Of a DNA stretch of 33,259 bases, positions 7,655 to 15,736 are shown in pieces (positions within the stretch are counted from its first letter, which is position 1; each line of letters begins with the position of its first letter). A program made the translations under genes and the position numbers. This DNA comes from an uncultured Acidobacteriia bacterium. GTDB lineage: Bacteria > Acidobacteriota > Terriglobia > Bryobacterales > Bryobacteraceae. Where the stretch lies: the NCBI GenBank assembly GCA_903851195.1, contig CAINNJ010000037.1:1-33259 (forward strand). Reading direction: 5' to 3'. The notes under the pieces were generated by a model. That model was given only the letters and a program-made list of their open reading frames with translations. It made no database searches and was not told the DNA's origin.

Positions 7655-8890
7655 TTGAAGACGTCTACGCCGCGCACCGGCGCCTATTCGCTGCTGATCG
7701 CCGCCAGTCTGCTGGCTGCGCTGTTCTGCCTGATCTATCCCATCTACGTCATTCGGCCGTTCCGCGCACAGGGCGTGCGGGAGTTGGCCGCTGCTCTGGT
7801 GGTGATGCGCTTCCGCCCCTTCGCGGTGGCTGTGTGCGTGCTCGCCGCGATCTTTTCGATGGTGCGTTACTGGCGGCTGCAACCGCGGCGTTGGCGCCGC
7901 GCGGGTGCCGTAACGGGCACACTCACGGTCTGCGCGGCCGCCGCTCTGACGCGCATTAATGTGTATGAGCTGATGTTTCATCCCCTGGGTGCACCCAGCT
8001 TTGAAACCGCGGCGGAAACAAAACTCGACAAGGACGAAAAAGTAATTGCCGTCCAGGTGAATGGCGCCGCCCGCGCCTACCCGATTCGCGGCATGTCCTA
8101 TCACCATATCGTCAATGACGTGGTGGGGGGCGTCCCCATCGTCGCCACGTATTGAACGCTCTGTCACACCGGTCTGGTGTGGAGACGCGATGTGGAGGGC
8201 TTGAAGTTGACCTTCCACCTGGCGGGAATTAACAATCAGAACTTCCTCATGCGGGATGAGGAGACCGGTACGTTCTGGCAGCAGATCAGTGGCGCTGCCG
8301 TCTCCGGACCACTGAAGGGAAAAAAACTGGTACTGGTGCATTCCGACGAGCTCACACTCCAGCTTTGGAAAACCGAGCAGCCTGCCGGCACGGTGGTAAA
8401 AGACGCCGCGCTTTACACCGCGGAATATGCTCGGAAGGATTGGGATGTGCAGATGGCCAAGGCGCCAACGGTCATCCGTTATGCGCAGGCTGGAATGACC
8501 CAGCGCACTATCGTTATGGGCATTCGGGCGTTTGGGACGTCGCGCGCCTATCCGTACGATCTGCTTCTGGCGGAGAAACTGGTCAAGGACCGGCTGGGCG
8601 GCGTGCCGATTGTGATCGTCGTCGGTCCCGACGGACAATCGGTGCGCGCCTTCCGCGCCGCGGTGCCCGGCTCCAGCGCCGAGCCGGACTTTTATCGGAT
8701 GTCGGATAGCGGCGCCATGATGATGGACGATGCTACCGGCAGTCGTTGGAATTTCCAGGGATGCGCCGTCGAAGGCAAAGCCCTGGGAGCGTGCCTGACC
8801 CGCGTGGACATCATCAAAGACTATTGGTTCGACTGGCGGCACTACAACGCCGACACCTCGGTGTTCGCAAGAGGGCAACCTCCCCACTAG
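7655..8890 (+). CDS. DUF3179 membrane-anchored protein, probable selenoprotein (Sec at codon 167)
   Basis: Read through an in-frame TGA at 8153-8155 this gives 411 residues. Three hydrophobic helices (about 11-33, 55-72, 83-99) are followed by a DUF3179 domain. The positive loop between helices 2 and 3 suggests that the domain faces the periplasm. The family's usual TYCPLC-like motif is here ATY-U-TLCHTGLVW: the TGA sits exactly at the first cysteine, giving U167-x2-C170. Codons on both sides are in one frame, and family features continue past the TGA (NNQNFLMRDEETGTFWQQ, a second lobe RAYPYDLLL...GGVPIVIVV repeating the first lobe, a final WFDWRHYNADT). A SECIS-like hairpin follows at once. 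The start is TTG, preceded by GAGGAG. It follows MFS1 after 1 nt. The biochemical role of DUF3179 is unknown to me; the U-x-x-C suggests thiol/selenol redox chemistry. The alternative is a nonsense mutation or sequencing error of TGC/TGT. Confidence 0.85.
8156..8187 (+). promoter_or_regulatory. Predicted bacterial SECIS element in the DUF3179 mRNA
   Basis: Directly after the TGA, CACACC (8165-8170) pairs perfectly with GGTGTG (8176-8181) around the 5-nt loop GGTCT. The stem extends by CGCTC (8157-8161) pairing with GAG (8182-8184) and CG (8186-8187), with a 5'-side bulge TGT and a bulged A. The loop GGUCU equals the core of the E. coli fdhF SECIS apical loop, where the G and U are bound by SelB. 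The apical loop starts 16 nt after the TGA, close to the spacing in known bacterial elements. All of it is in translated sequence, as expected for bacteria. Confidence 0.8.
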
Positions 8891-8908
8891 TAGCTTTCGA
8901 TTATTGCC
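8888..8908 (+). promoter_or_regulatory. Shared TART-N9-YTATTG box upstream of TonB receptor 1
   Basis: The box starts on the TAG stop codon of the DUF3179 gene. The core TAGTAGCTTTCGATTATTG differs from the copy before TonB receptor 2 at only two bases. It ends 33 nt before the receptor's ATG. The box may be a promoter element or an operator; it could start a separate transcript within the gene train. Confidence 0.65.
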
Positions 8909-8941
8909 CGCTCTCCGGTTTGTCGGTACTCTCGACAGAAT

Positions 8942-11900
8942 ATGAGAGGACTGGGATTGGGGCTGGTATTCGCACTTTGCAGTGCGGCCTTCGCACAAGA
9001 AACTACCGCGGTGCTGGAGGGCCAAATTACGGATGCGTCCGGAGGCGTCATTAGCGGCGCCATCGTGCAAGCCGTGAACGGGAAGACTGGTTACCGGCGT
9101 TCCCAGACCACTACGTCGGTGGGAGCGTATCACTTCGCGCTGCCCATTGGCGAATATGAATTGCGCGTTTCCACGGCGGGTTTCGCGGAACACCTGCAGA
9201 CCGGCATTCCCTTGAATGTGGGCCAGACCGCGCGTCTCGACATTCAGCTTCGCCTGGCCAAAGAGAAAGACGCCGTGACCGTGACGGCGGAAGTGCTGTT
9301 GGTGGACGCGGGCTCCAACGTCATTGGAGACGTAGTGACCGGCCGGCAACTGGTGGAACTTCCGCTTAACGGCCGGAACTTCACCCAGTTGGGTCTGCTC
9401 CAGCCCGGCGTGGCCCCCCTTACCCAAGGCGTGGCCACGGCGGGAGGCTCGCTCCGCGGAGGCCAGGCCTATGCGGTGAATGGCCAACGGCCGGAGTCCA
9501 ATTCGTATCTACTGGATGGCGTTTCCAATGTGAACCGCGTGGATGGCGGTTACGCGCTGAAGACGCCGGTGGATGCGATTTCTGAATTCCGCATTCTCAC
9601 CGGGACCGCACCGGCCGAATACGGCGGCACCAGCGGAGCCACCACTACCGTGGTCACGCGGGCCGGCAGCAACCAGTTCCACGGCAACGTGTACGAGTTC
9701 TTGCGCAATGACCATCTGGATGCCCGCAACTTCCTGGCCACCGCGGTGGAGCCCCTGAAGCAAAATCAGTTTGGCGTCACCATCGGCGGGCCTGTCCGGA
9801 AGAACAAGGACTTCTTCTTCGGCTACTACGAAGGGTTCCGCAACCGCCAGGGCGTCACGCAGAGCGCCACCGTACCCAGCGATGCCGAACGCAACGGCGA
9901 TTTCTCCGGACTGCGCGACCCGCAAACCGGCCAGCCCGCGCCCTTGATCAACTACTTCACCGGGCAGCCGTTCCCCGGCAACCAGGTTCCGGTGCCGGCG
10001 CAGGACCCCGTGGCGCGGAGTCTGGTCAACTTCTATCCGCACGCCAACGCCGGACCCAACCTGTACGTCACCACGCAGACCAAACGCAACACCGCCGACC
10101 AGGGTGGTTTGCGCTTCGATCATTCGTTCAATGAGCGCGACCAACTCGCCTTCCGCTATACGCGCGCGGTGAATTCCGGTGTGGACCCGCTCTCCATTGC
10201 CGGCGCCAATGTTCCAGGCTTCCCCGTGGGCGAAGACATCGGCACGCATAGCGCTACAGTCTCCGAAACTCACCTGTTCAGCGGCACCACTTCCAATGTT
10301 CTTCGCTTCGGCTTCTTTCGCAATGCCTTCGATACCGATAAGCCGCTCAACAAGACTTCGCCGCGCGCGCTCGGTTTCAACTACGACAGTACGCTGGCCG
10401 CCGCCAGCGGACCGCCGTTTCTGATCGTCAGCGGATACGCCAGCATCGGCGACCCGATCACCGGCCCGCGCGATACCGCGCAGAACACCTTCGAGGTGTA
10501 CGAATCGCTCTCGCACGTCGCGGGCGCGCACAGCTTTAAGTTCGGCGGCGAACTGCGGCGCACGCAGATCAATATGTCGGAGGGCATCGCGTCTAACGGC
10601 TTCTTCGTGTTTGCGCCCTTTCCGGCGAGCGATGCATTTGCCAGTTTTCTGCTCGGCTTTCCGGTGGTCTTCTTCCAGGGCGGCGGCGATATGAACCGCG
10701 GCCTGCGCAACCTCGATACCGCCCTTTATGCCCAGGACGAATGGCGCGTCACCCCGCGCCTCACGCTCAATTACGGTCTGCGATGGGAAGTGAGCACACC
10801 GTTCGTCGATATCCGGAACCGCATGAATTCCTGGTCGCCAGGCAAGCAGTCCACGGTCTACCCCAACGCCCCGAAAGGGCTGCTGTTCCCCGGCGACCCA
10901 GGCATTCCCGACGGTATCGCGCCGGTATATTGGAAAGGCCTGATGCCGCGTCTGGGCCTGGCGTGGGATCCCACCGGCTCCGGAAAGACCTCCATTCGCG
11001 CGGCCTATGGAATCTACTACGATTCGTTTACCAACGGCGTCGGCGGCCCGCTGCAGGCCCCGTTGAGCGCGCTTCCTTGGACCCAGGCGCGGCAGTTGTC
11101 GGCGCCCATCAACTTCACCAGCCCCTGGAACGGACAATACCCGTTCGCCGCCAACACCTTTCCCCAGCCCACCACGGTTCTCACTGTCGAGAACGGGATG
11201 CGTCCTCCGTATTCGCAAAACTGGAACTTCTCGATCCAGCGCGCGCTGGCCCCGGACCTGCTCGTTGACCTCCGCTACATCGGAAATAAGGGCACCAGGC
11301 TGCCCCGCATGATCGAAGCCAATCCGGCGATCTACGGCCCCGGCGCAACCTCCGATAACGCCGACCAGCGCCGCCTGTACGCGGGCTGTAGGGGGCCGCA
11401 GGGGCCGTGCGACTTCGCCTCGGTGGGGCTTATCACAGACTCCACCAGTTCCACCTACCATGCCGCGCAGGCGGCCCTCACGCGCCGTTTCCGTCGCGGA
11501 CTGGCCTTCCTGGCTTCCTACACCTTCTCCAAGACGCTGGATTACGTGTCCACGTTTAATGTGGCCGGATCGGCGCCGCGGCTCGTTGCCGGAGAGAACG
11601 ATCTGGCGCAAGATCCGTTCAACCTCAAAGCCGAGCATGGTCCGTCATTGTTCGATGCCCGGCACCGTTTCGTTTTCAGCGGCAGCTACGAGATTCCTCT
11701 TGCCCGCACCCGCTCGGCGGTTGCGAACACGCTGCTTTCCGGCTGGCAGTTGAATACCATCGCGGTGTTCACATCGGGCACACCGTTCACGGTATACGAC
11801 AGTGCGAACGCGGCTCTGCAAGGCAGTTCGCCCGAAATCACGGGCTTCTATTCCAGCCGTCCGGATTCGATTGCGGATCCCAACCAGGGGCCGCATACGC

Positions 11901-12205
11901 CCGACCAGTGGGTGAGCCGCACTGCCTTCTCGCGCCTCAGCCCGGTGACCCGCGCCGGCCAGTTCGGCAGCGAGGGGCGTAATGCGGTGCGCGGCCCCGG
12001 AATGGGGAACGTCGACCTGTCGTTGCTGAAGACATTCGCATTGAGCGAGCGAACCCGCCTCCAGTTCCGCGCCGAGTGTTTCAACATTGCCAACCACGCC
12101 AATTTCGGGCTGCCGGAGAACGACATCGCTTCGCCCAACTTCGGCCGCGTGCTCCAGGCGGGGCCGCCGCGACTGGTGCAATTCGGCTTGAAGCTGGCTT
12201 TCTGA
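8942..12205 (+). CDS. Oar-like TonB-dependent receptor with carboxypeptidase-regulatory-like domain (TonB receptor 1)
   Basis: A 1,087-residue outer-membrane protein. A signal peptide (MRGLGLGLVFALCSAAFAQ) is followed by a carboxypeptidase-regulatory-like beta-sandwich at about 25-110 (LEGQITDASGGVISGA, then YHFALPIGEYELRV). Next come a plug domain (PLNGRNFTQLGLLQPGV, NGQRPESNSYLLDGV) and a long beta-barrel that ends in a C-terminal aromatic (FGLKLAF), as outer-membrane beta-barrels do. This architecture is abundant in Acidobacteria. TonB-dependent receptors import large or scarce ligands such as glycans, metal chelates or cofactors; the ligand here is unknown. The gene has a copy of the shared box upstream and is followed after 3 nt by CMD2, so the receptor and CMD enzyme are probably made together. 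A homologue lies at 24620-27874. Confidence 0.93.
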   Translation: MRGLGLGLVFALCSAAFAQETTAVLEGQITDASGGVISGAIVQAVNGKTGYRRSQTTTSVGAYHFALPIGEYELRVSTAGFAEHLQTGIPLNVGQTARLDIQLRLAKEKDAVTVTAEVLLVDAGSNVIGDVVTGRQLVELPLNGRNFTQLGLLQPGVAPLTQGVATAGGSLRGGQAYAVNGQRPESNSYLLDGVSNVNRVDGGYALKTPVDAISEFRILTGTAPAEYGGTSGATTTVVTRAGSNQFHGNVYEFLRNDHLDARNFLATAVEPLKQNQFGVTIGGPVRKNKDFFFGYYEGFRNRQGVTQSATVPSDAERNGDFSGLRDPQTGQPAPLINYFTGQPFPGNQVPVPAQDPVARSLVNFYPHANAGPNLYVTTQTKRNTADQGGLRFDHSFNERDQLAFRYTRAVNSGVDPLSIAGANVPGFPVGEDIGTHSATVSETHLFSGTTSNVLRFGFFRNAFDTDKPLNKTSPRALGFNYDSTLAAASGPPFLIVSGYASIGDPITGPRDTAQNTFEVYESLSHVAGAHSFKFGGELRRTQINMSEGIASNGFFVFAPFPASDAFASFLLGFPVVFFQGGGDMNRGLRNLDTALYAQDEWRVTPRLTLNYGLRWEVSTPFVDIRNRMNSWSPGKQSTVYPNAPKGLLFPGDPGIPDGIAPVYWKGLMPRLGLAWDPTGSGKTSIRAAYGIYYDSFTNGVGGPLQAPLSALPWTQARQLSAPINFTSPWNGQYPFAANTFPQPTTVLTVENGMRPPYSQNWNFSIQRALAPDLLVDLRYIGNKGTRLPRMIEANPAIYGPGATSDNADQRRLYAGCRGPQGPCDFASVGLITDSTSSTYHAAQAALTRRFRRGLAFLASYTFSKTLDYVSTFNVAGSAPRLVAGENDLAQDPFNLKAEHGPSLFDARHRFVFSGSYEIPLARTRSAVANTLLSGWQLNTIAVFTSGTPFTVYDSANAALQGSSPEITGFYSSRPDSIADPNQGPHTPDQWVSRTAFSRLSPVTRAGQFGSEGRNAVRGPGMGNVDLSLLKTFALSERTRLQFRAECFNIANHANFGLPENDIASPNFGRVLQAGPPRLVQFGLKLAF

Positions 12206-12208
12206 CCC

Positions 12209-12784
12209 ATGCCACACATCACACTGCCCGAAGGGCTGCCCGGAATTCGCGGCCCGTTTGCTTTCCGGCCGGAAACGGCCAAACCGCTCAGCGAGCTTGC
12301 CGAAGTCCTATTGCGCGGGCGCGGCACCCTCGCGCCGGCGGAGAGGGAACTGATCGCGACCTATGTTTCCTCCCAAAACGACTGCCACTACTGCCAGACG
12401 TCTCATGGAGCGATCGCCGCCCATCAACTGGGCGAAAATGAGCAACTGGTCGCGGACGTGAAGCGCGATTTCGAGCAGGCCGGCATTTCAGAAAAGCTGA
12501 AGGCGCTGATCGCCATCGCGGGCAAGGTGCAGCGCGGCGGCAAGAACGTCGAACGCGCCGACATCGAGCGCGCCCGGCAACACGGCGCCACAGATCTGGA
12601 GATTCACGACACCGTGCTGATCGCGGCCGCCTTCTGTATGTACAACCGCTACGTGGACGGCCTGGCGACCGTGGCCCCTCAGGATCCAGCGGGCTACCGG
12701 GAGCGCGCCGTGAAAGTGGCGCGTGACGGCTACCTCTGCGTCCAGCGCGACATCGCCGCATCGCAAGGGACAGGCGGGGACTAG
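12209..12784 (+). CDS. AhpD-like / CMD-family protein (CMD2)
   Basis: A 191-residue paralogue of CMD1. The head is MPHITLPEGLPGIRGPFAF. The AhpD-type pattern E-x11-C-x2-C-x3-H is intact (ERELIATYVSSQNDC, then HYCQTSH). The C-terminal part has EIHDTVLIAAAFCM and NRYVDGLATVAP, with a tail of about 25 extra residues. It begins 3 nt after the TonB receptor 1 stop, with no room for its own promoter, so it is co-transcribed with the receptor. It is probably a thiol-dependent peroxidase or redox enzyme acting on what the receptor brings in, but the substrate is not known. The stop codon overlaps the next copy of the shared box. Confidence 0.92.
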   Translation: MPHITLPEGLPGIRGPFAFRPETAKPLSELAEVLLRGRGTLAPAERELIATYVSSQNDCHYCQTSHGAIAAHQLGENEQLVADVKRDFEQAGISEKLKALIAIAGKVQRGGKNVERADIERARQHGATDLEIHDTVLIAAAFCMYNRYVDGLATVAPQDPAGYRERAVKVARDGYLCVQRDIAASQGTGGD

Positions 12785-12802
12785 TACAAAGAGATTATTG
12801 AC
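12782..12802 (+). promoter_or_regulatory. Shared TART-N9-YTATTG box upstream of the coiled-coil gene
   Basis: TAGTA, six variable bases, then GATTATTG, with the same internal spacing as the copy before TonB receptor 1. It again starts on a TAG stop codon (CMD2). It ends 47 nt before the ATG of the 64-residue gene. The middle six bases do not match the other copies. Confidence 0.5.
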
Positions 12803-12849
12803 CTGGTAGAAGGCCAATTGAAAGAATCCAACGTAAGGGAGGCACCACC

Positions 12850-13044
12850 ATGGAAGAGCAGGATGTTCTGTCCAACCAAAAGCTCATTCTGGACAACCAG
12901 ACCACCATCATCTCCAACCAGGAGACCATCAAGAACAACCAGGCGACGCTTCTGGCTAATCAGGAACTGATCAAGAAAAATCAGGAAAGTCTCGATCTCA
13001 TTCTGAAGAACCAGGACCGGATCCTCTCCCTGCTGGAGAAGTAG
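12850..13044 (+). CDS. Small all-heptad coiled-coil protein with Asn-Gln repeats
   Basis: A 64-residue protein with no signal peptide and no membrane segment. Asn-Gln pairs recur at residues 9, 16, 23, 30, 37 and 44, exactly every seven residues. Ile or Leu lies three residues before each Asn from 16 on (I13, I20, I27, L34, I41). With Ile/Leu at heptad position a and Asn at d, nearly the whole chain would be one coiled coil; residues 45-64 change to a normal hydrophobic heptad (LDLIL, RILSLL). GGGAGG lies about 8 nt before the ATG, so it is surely translated. The gene has its own copy of the shared box and lies between CMD2 and the CRTAC1-like gene. I do not recognise a named family. It could be an oligomerisation or scaffold peptide; the function is unknown. 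Confidence 0.8.
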   Translation: MEEQDVLSNQKLILDNQTTIISNQETIKNNQATLLANQELIKKNQESLDLILKNQDRILSLLEK

Positions 13045-13097
13045 TCGGGTTGCGGCCTTGCCGGCCCGCCGGTGCCGTCTGACGGCTCAACAACGGA

Positions 13098-14885
13098 ATG
13101 GAGCGTCGAATCCCAAGGGTCGTGGTCACTGTTATCTTTGCCGGGCTTCTGGCTACGCCCGTCCTGTACCGCCACGTGCGCGCGGGCCGGACCGAGGCGC
13201 CGGGCGCGGCGGCCCCCGCGACGCTGCTCAGCCGCTACGGCTTCGGCTTTCGCGAGTCATCCCAGGAATCTGGCATCGCGTTCCGTCATACCTCCCCCAA
13301 CCTCGATCCGAAGCTAAATCACATCATGCAGCAGGTGGCGTCCATGGGCGCCGCGGTGTCGGTAGCCGATTACGATCACGACGGCTGGCCGGATATCTAC
13401 GTCACCAACAGCGGCGAAGGCAGCCGGAACGCGCTCTACCGCAATCTGGGTGACGGAACCTTTCGCGATGTGGCGGCGGAGGTTGGGCTGGCGGATGTGA
13501 ATGGGCCGGGCACCGGTGTGTCGACCGGAGCCGTATGGGGTGACTACGACAACGACGGTTTCGAGGACGTGCTGCTGTATAAGTGGGGGCGTCCGGAGCT
13601 GTTTCACAATGACGCCGGCAAGCATTTCACGCGCGTCAGCGAGCAGGCAGGGTTGCCGGCCTGGGTCAATGCGAACACCGCGGTCTGGCTCGACTACGAT
13701 GGCGACGGAAAGCTAGATCTGTTCGTGGGCGGATACTACCCGGAAGATGTGGACCTCTGGCATCTCAAAACCACGAAGATCATGCCCGAGAGTTTCGAGT
13801 ACGCCGCTAACGGCGGGCGCAAGTACCTGTTCCACAACCTGGGCGGCGGGCGCTTTGAAGAAGTTTCCGCGCAAATGGGAATCCAGTCGCGCCGCTGGGC
13901 GCTGGCAGCGGTGGCTGCCGACCTGCGTGGCACCGGCTATCCCGATCTCTTCGTGGCCAACGATTACGGCGTCTCGGAACTGTATCTCAATCAGGGAGGC
14001 CACGGCTTCGTGGAGGCCGGCAAGCAGGCAGGCGTGGGCGCCGCACCGAAGAGCGGGATGAACGCCAGCATCGGAGACGTGATGAACCAGGGCCGCTTCG
14101 GGGTTTACGTTTCGAACATTTCCGAAGAGGGTGTGCTGGTGCAGGGAAATAATCTGTGGATGCCGCGCACCGGCGACGGCGTCCGATACGAGAACATGGC
14201 CAATGCCATGGGTGTGGAAATGGGCGGGTGGAGTTTCGGCGCGCAGTTCGGCGACCTCAACAACGATGGCTTCCTCGACCTCTACCTGACGAACGGAAAC
14301 GTGTCGCTCGACCGCAAGCGTAGCTATTGGTACGACTACTCGAAGGTGGCGGGCGGCAACCGGACCATCATTTCCGACGCGGCCAACTGGCCTCCGTTCG
14401 ACGGACGGAGCCTTTCCGGATACCAGCAGAAGCGGGTGTGGCGGAACGATGGCGCCGGCCAGTTTCAGGAAGTCGCCCAACTGGTCGGGGTGACCGATGT
14501 GTACGACGGCCGCTCGGTCGCGCTGGCGGATTTCGGAAATCGCGGCGTCCTGGATGCGGTGGTGGCCAACCAGAACGGGCCGCTTTTGTTCTACAGGAAT
14601 ACCGCCTCGCCGGAGAACCGGTGGATCGAGTTCGATCTGGAGGGCAGCGCCAGCAACCGCAGCGCGATAGGAGCGGAGATCCGCCTGTATTGGAATGGCC
14701 AGCAGCAAGTGCAGGAGGTTCTGGGCGGCAGCGGCTTCTGCGCGCAAAACGATCGGCGGCTGCATTTCGGATTGGGCAAGCTTTCGGATGTCGAGCGCGT
14801 CGAGATCCGCTGGCCATCGGGCAGGAAACAGACGCTGGCGGCGCCGGCAACCGGACAGATCCATCATTTGAAAGAACCCATATGA
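13098..14885 (+). CDS. CRTAC1-like FG-GAP/VCBS repeat protein with ASPIC/UnbV domain
   Basis: A 595-residue exported protein. The N-terminus has a short positive head and one hydrophobic helix (VVVTVIFAGLLATPVL), a signal peptide or anchor. Several FG-GAP/VCBS beta-propeller blades follow, with calcium-type loops DYDHDGWPD, DYDNDGFED, DYDGDGKLD and DLNNDGFLD. The last 90 residues form an ASPIC/UnbV domain (NRWIEFDLEG, SNRSAIGAEIRL, LHFGLGKL, VEIRWPSGRKQ). Such proteins are thought to act as extracytoplasmic binding or scaffold proteins; no enzymatic role is established. The stop codon overlaps the next gene's start by ATGA, so the RnfD-like protein is translationally coupled. The start ATG at 13098 has only a weak ribosome-binding site. 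Confidence 0.9.
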   Translation: MERRIPRVVVTVIFAGLLATPVLYRHVRAGRTEAPGAAAPATLLSRYGFGFRESSQESGIAFRHTSPNLDPKLNHIMQQVASMGAAVSVADYDHDGWPDIYVTNSGEGSRNALYRNLGDGTFRDVAAEVGLADVNGPGTGVSTGAVWGDYDNDGFEDVLLYKWGRPELFHNDAGKHFTRVSEQAGLPAWVNANTAVWLDYDGDGKLDLFVGGYYPEDVDLWHLKTTKIMPESFEYAANGGRKYLFHNLGGGRFEEVSAQMGIQSRRWALAAVAADLRGTGYPDLFVANDYGVSELYLNQGGHGFVEAGKQAGVGAAPKSGMNASIGDVMNQGRFGVYVSNISEEGVLVQGNNLWMPRTGDGVRYENMANAMGVEMGGWSFGAQFGDLNNDGFLDLYLTNGNVSLDRKRSYWYDYSKVAGGNRTIISDAANWPPFDGRSLSGYQQKRVWRNDGAGQFQEVAQLVGVTDVYDGRSVALADFGNRGVLDAVVANQNGPLLFYRNTASPENRWIEFDLEGSASNRSAIGAEIRLYWNGQQQVQEVLGGSGFCAQNDRRLHFGLGKLSDVERVEIRWPSGRKQTLAAPATGQIHHLKEPI

Positions 14886-15733
14886 CGCCGGTGACGACTC
14901 AAGCAGCGGCGGACCATCGTCCCCAAACGGGCTCGGCACTGGGGCGATTCTTTAGCCTGGAGAACCGCTACCTTCCGCCCCTGTTGATCACCACCATCCT
15001 GCTGGTGGGACAGTTCGGCTTCGGGCTGTTGGAGAGTTTCTCGCGCACCCTGTTGGCCATCGGCACCGCTATCCTGCTCGAAATGGTCCTGGGCCGCTGG
15101 TTTTACGGCAAAGTCCCGAATCTCGCCAGCGCCTACATCACGGGCATCAGTGTGGGCATTCTGGACCGCTCGCCCGAGTTCTGGCCATACGCACTCACCA
15201 GCGCCCTGGCCATCACCTCCAAATACGTGCTGCGCTGGCGCGGGCGGCACCTGTGGAATCCTTCGAACTTCGCGATCTGCGCCATGCTGCTGCTGGCGCC
15301 GGAGTATGTCGCCACGCTCAGCATTCAGTGGGGCAACACGCTTTGGCCCATGATGATTGTGTGGGTACTCGGCGCGCTGATCGTGTACCGTGTGCGGCGG
15401 TTCCACATTACAGCCACGTATGTCGTCTCATTTGTGGTGCTGTCGGCATTGCGTTCGGCGATTACCGGCCACCCGTTTCTGGCCGAAGTCGCGCCCATTA
15501 CCGGGCCCATGTATCAGCTCTTCATTTTCTTCATGATCACGGACCCCAAAACCACGGTCACACCAAAATGGGGGCAATGTGTGGTGGCGGTGGTGGTGGC
15601 AGTGGTGGAAAGCGTTCTCCGCCTGGCGCAGAACGTGGACGCGGCCTTCTACGCGCTGACCATCGTGGGCCCCGCGGCACTGGTGATCGACATCTGGTGG
15701 AAGACACGTAAACAGGCGCGGGTGCGCACCTAA
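14882..15733 (+). CDS. RnfD/NqrB-family membrane protein
   Basis: A 283-residue integral membrane protein with about ten hydrophobic helices. It resembles the NQR2/RnfD/RnfE family: the HLWNPSNFAICAMLLL helix start and FFMITDPKTT near the end match conserved places in RnfD/NqrB (NPxAxG and TDPxT-type). In Rnf and Nqr complexes these subunits hold a covalent FMN on a threonine; I do not see a clear SGAT-type site here, so flavin binding is uncertain. No other rnf or nqr subunit is in the window, so this is a stand-alone member. The ATG overlaps the CRTAC1-like stop (ATGA) and the ABC permease starts 3 nt after it. It may move electrons across the membrane for the redox proteins of this locus, or be a transporter-like offshoot. 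Confidence 0.8.
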   Translation: MTPVTTQAAADHRPQTGSALGRFFSLENRYLPPLLITTILLVGQFGFGLLESFSRTLLAIGTAILLEMVLGRWFYGKVPNLASAYITGISVGILDRSPEFWPYALTSALAITSKYVLRWRGRHLWNPSNFAICAMLLLAPEYVATLSIQWGNTLWPMMIVWVLGALIVYRVRRFHITATYVVSFVVLSALRSAITGHPFLAEVAPITGPMYQLFIFFMITDPKTTVTPKWGQCVVAVVVAVVESVLRLAQNVDAAFYALTIVGPAALVIDIWWKTRKQARVRT

Positions 15734-15736
15734 GCC

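Noticed and set aside
8153-8155. Reading the TGA as a plain stop, making two genes (7655-8155 and 8177-8890) or a pseudogene
   Set aside because: Both parts are in one frame and join to a full DUF3179 protein, the TGA replaces a motif cysteine, and a SECIS-like hairpin follows. There are no other lesions in the gene.
7580-11638. Long minus-strand open frames opposite MFS1, DUF3179 and TonB receptor 1
   Set aside because: They are antisense to clear genes, rich in His, Arg and Gly, without family motifs. Long shadow frames are usual in GC-rich DNA.
14882-15733. Complete Rnf or Nqr respiratory complex
   Set aside because: Only one subunit-like gene is present; none of the others is found in the window.
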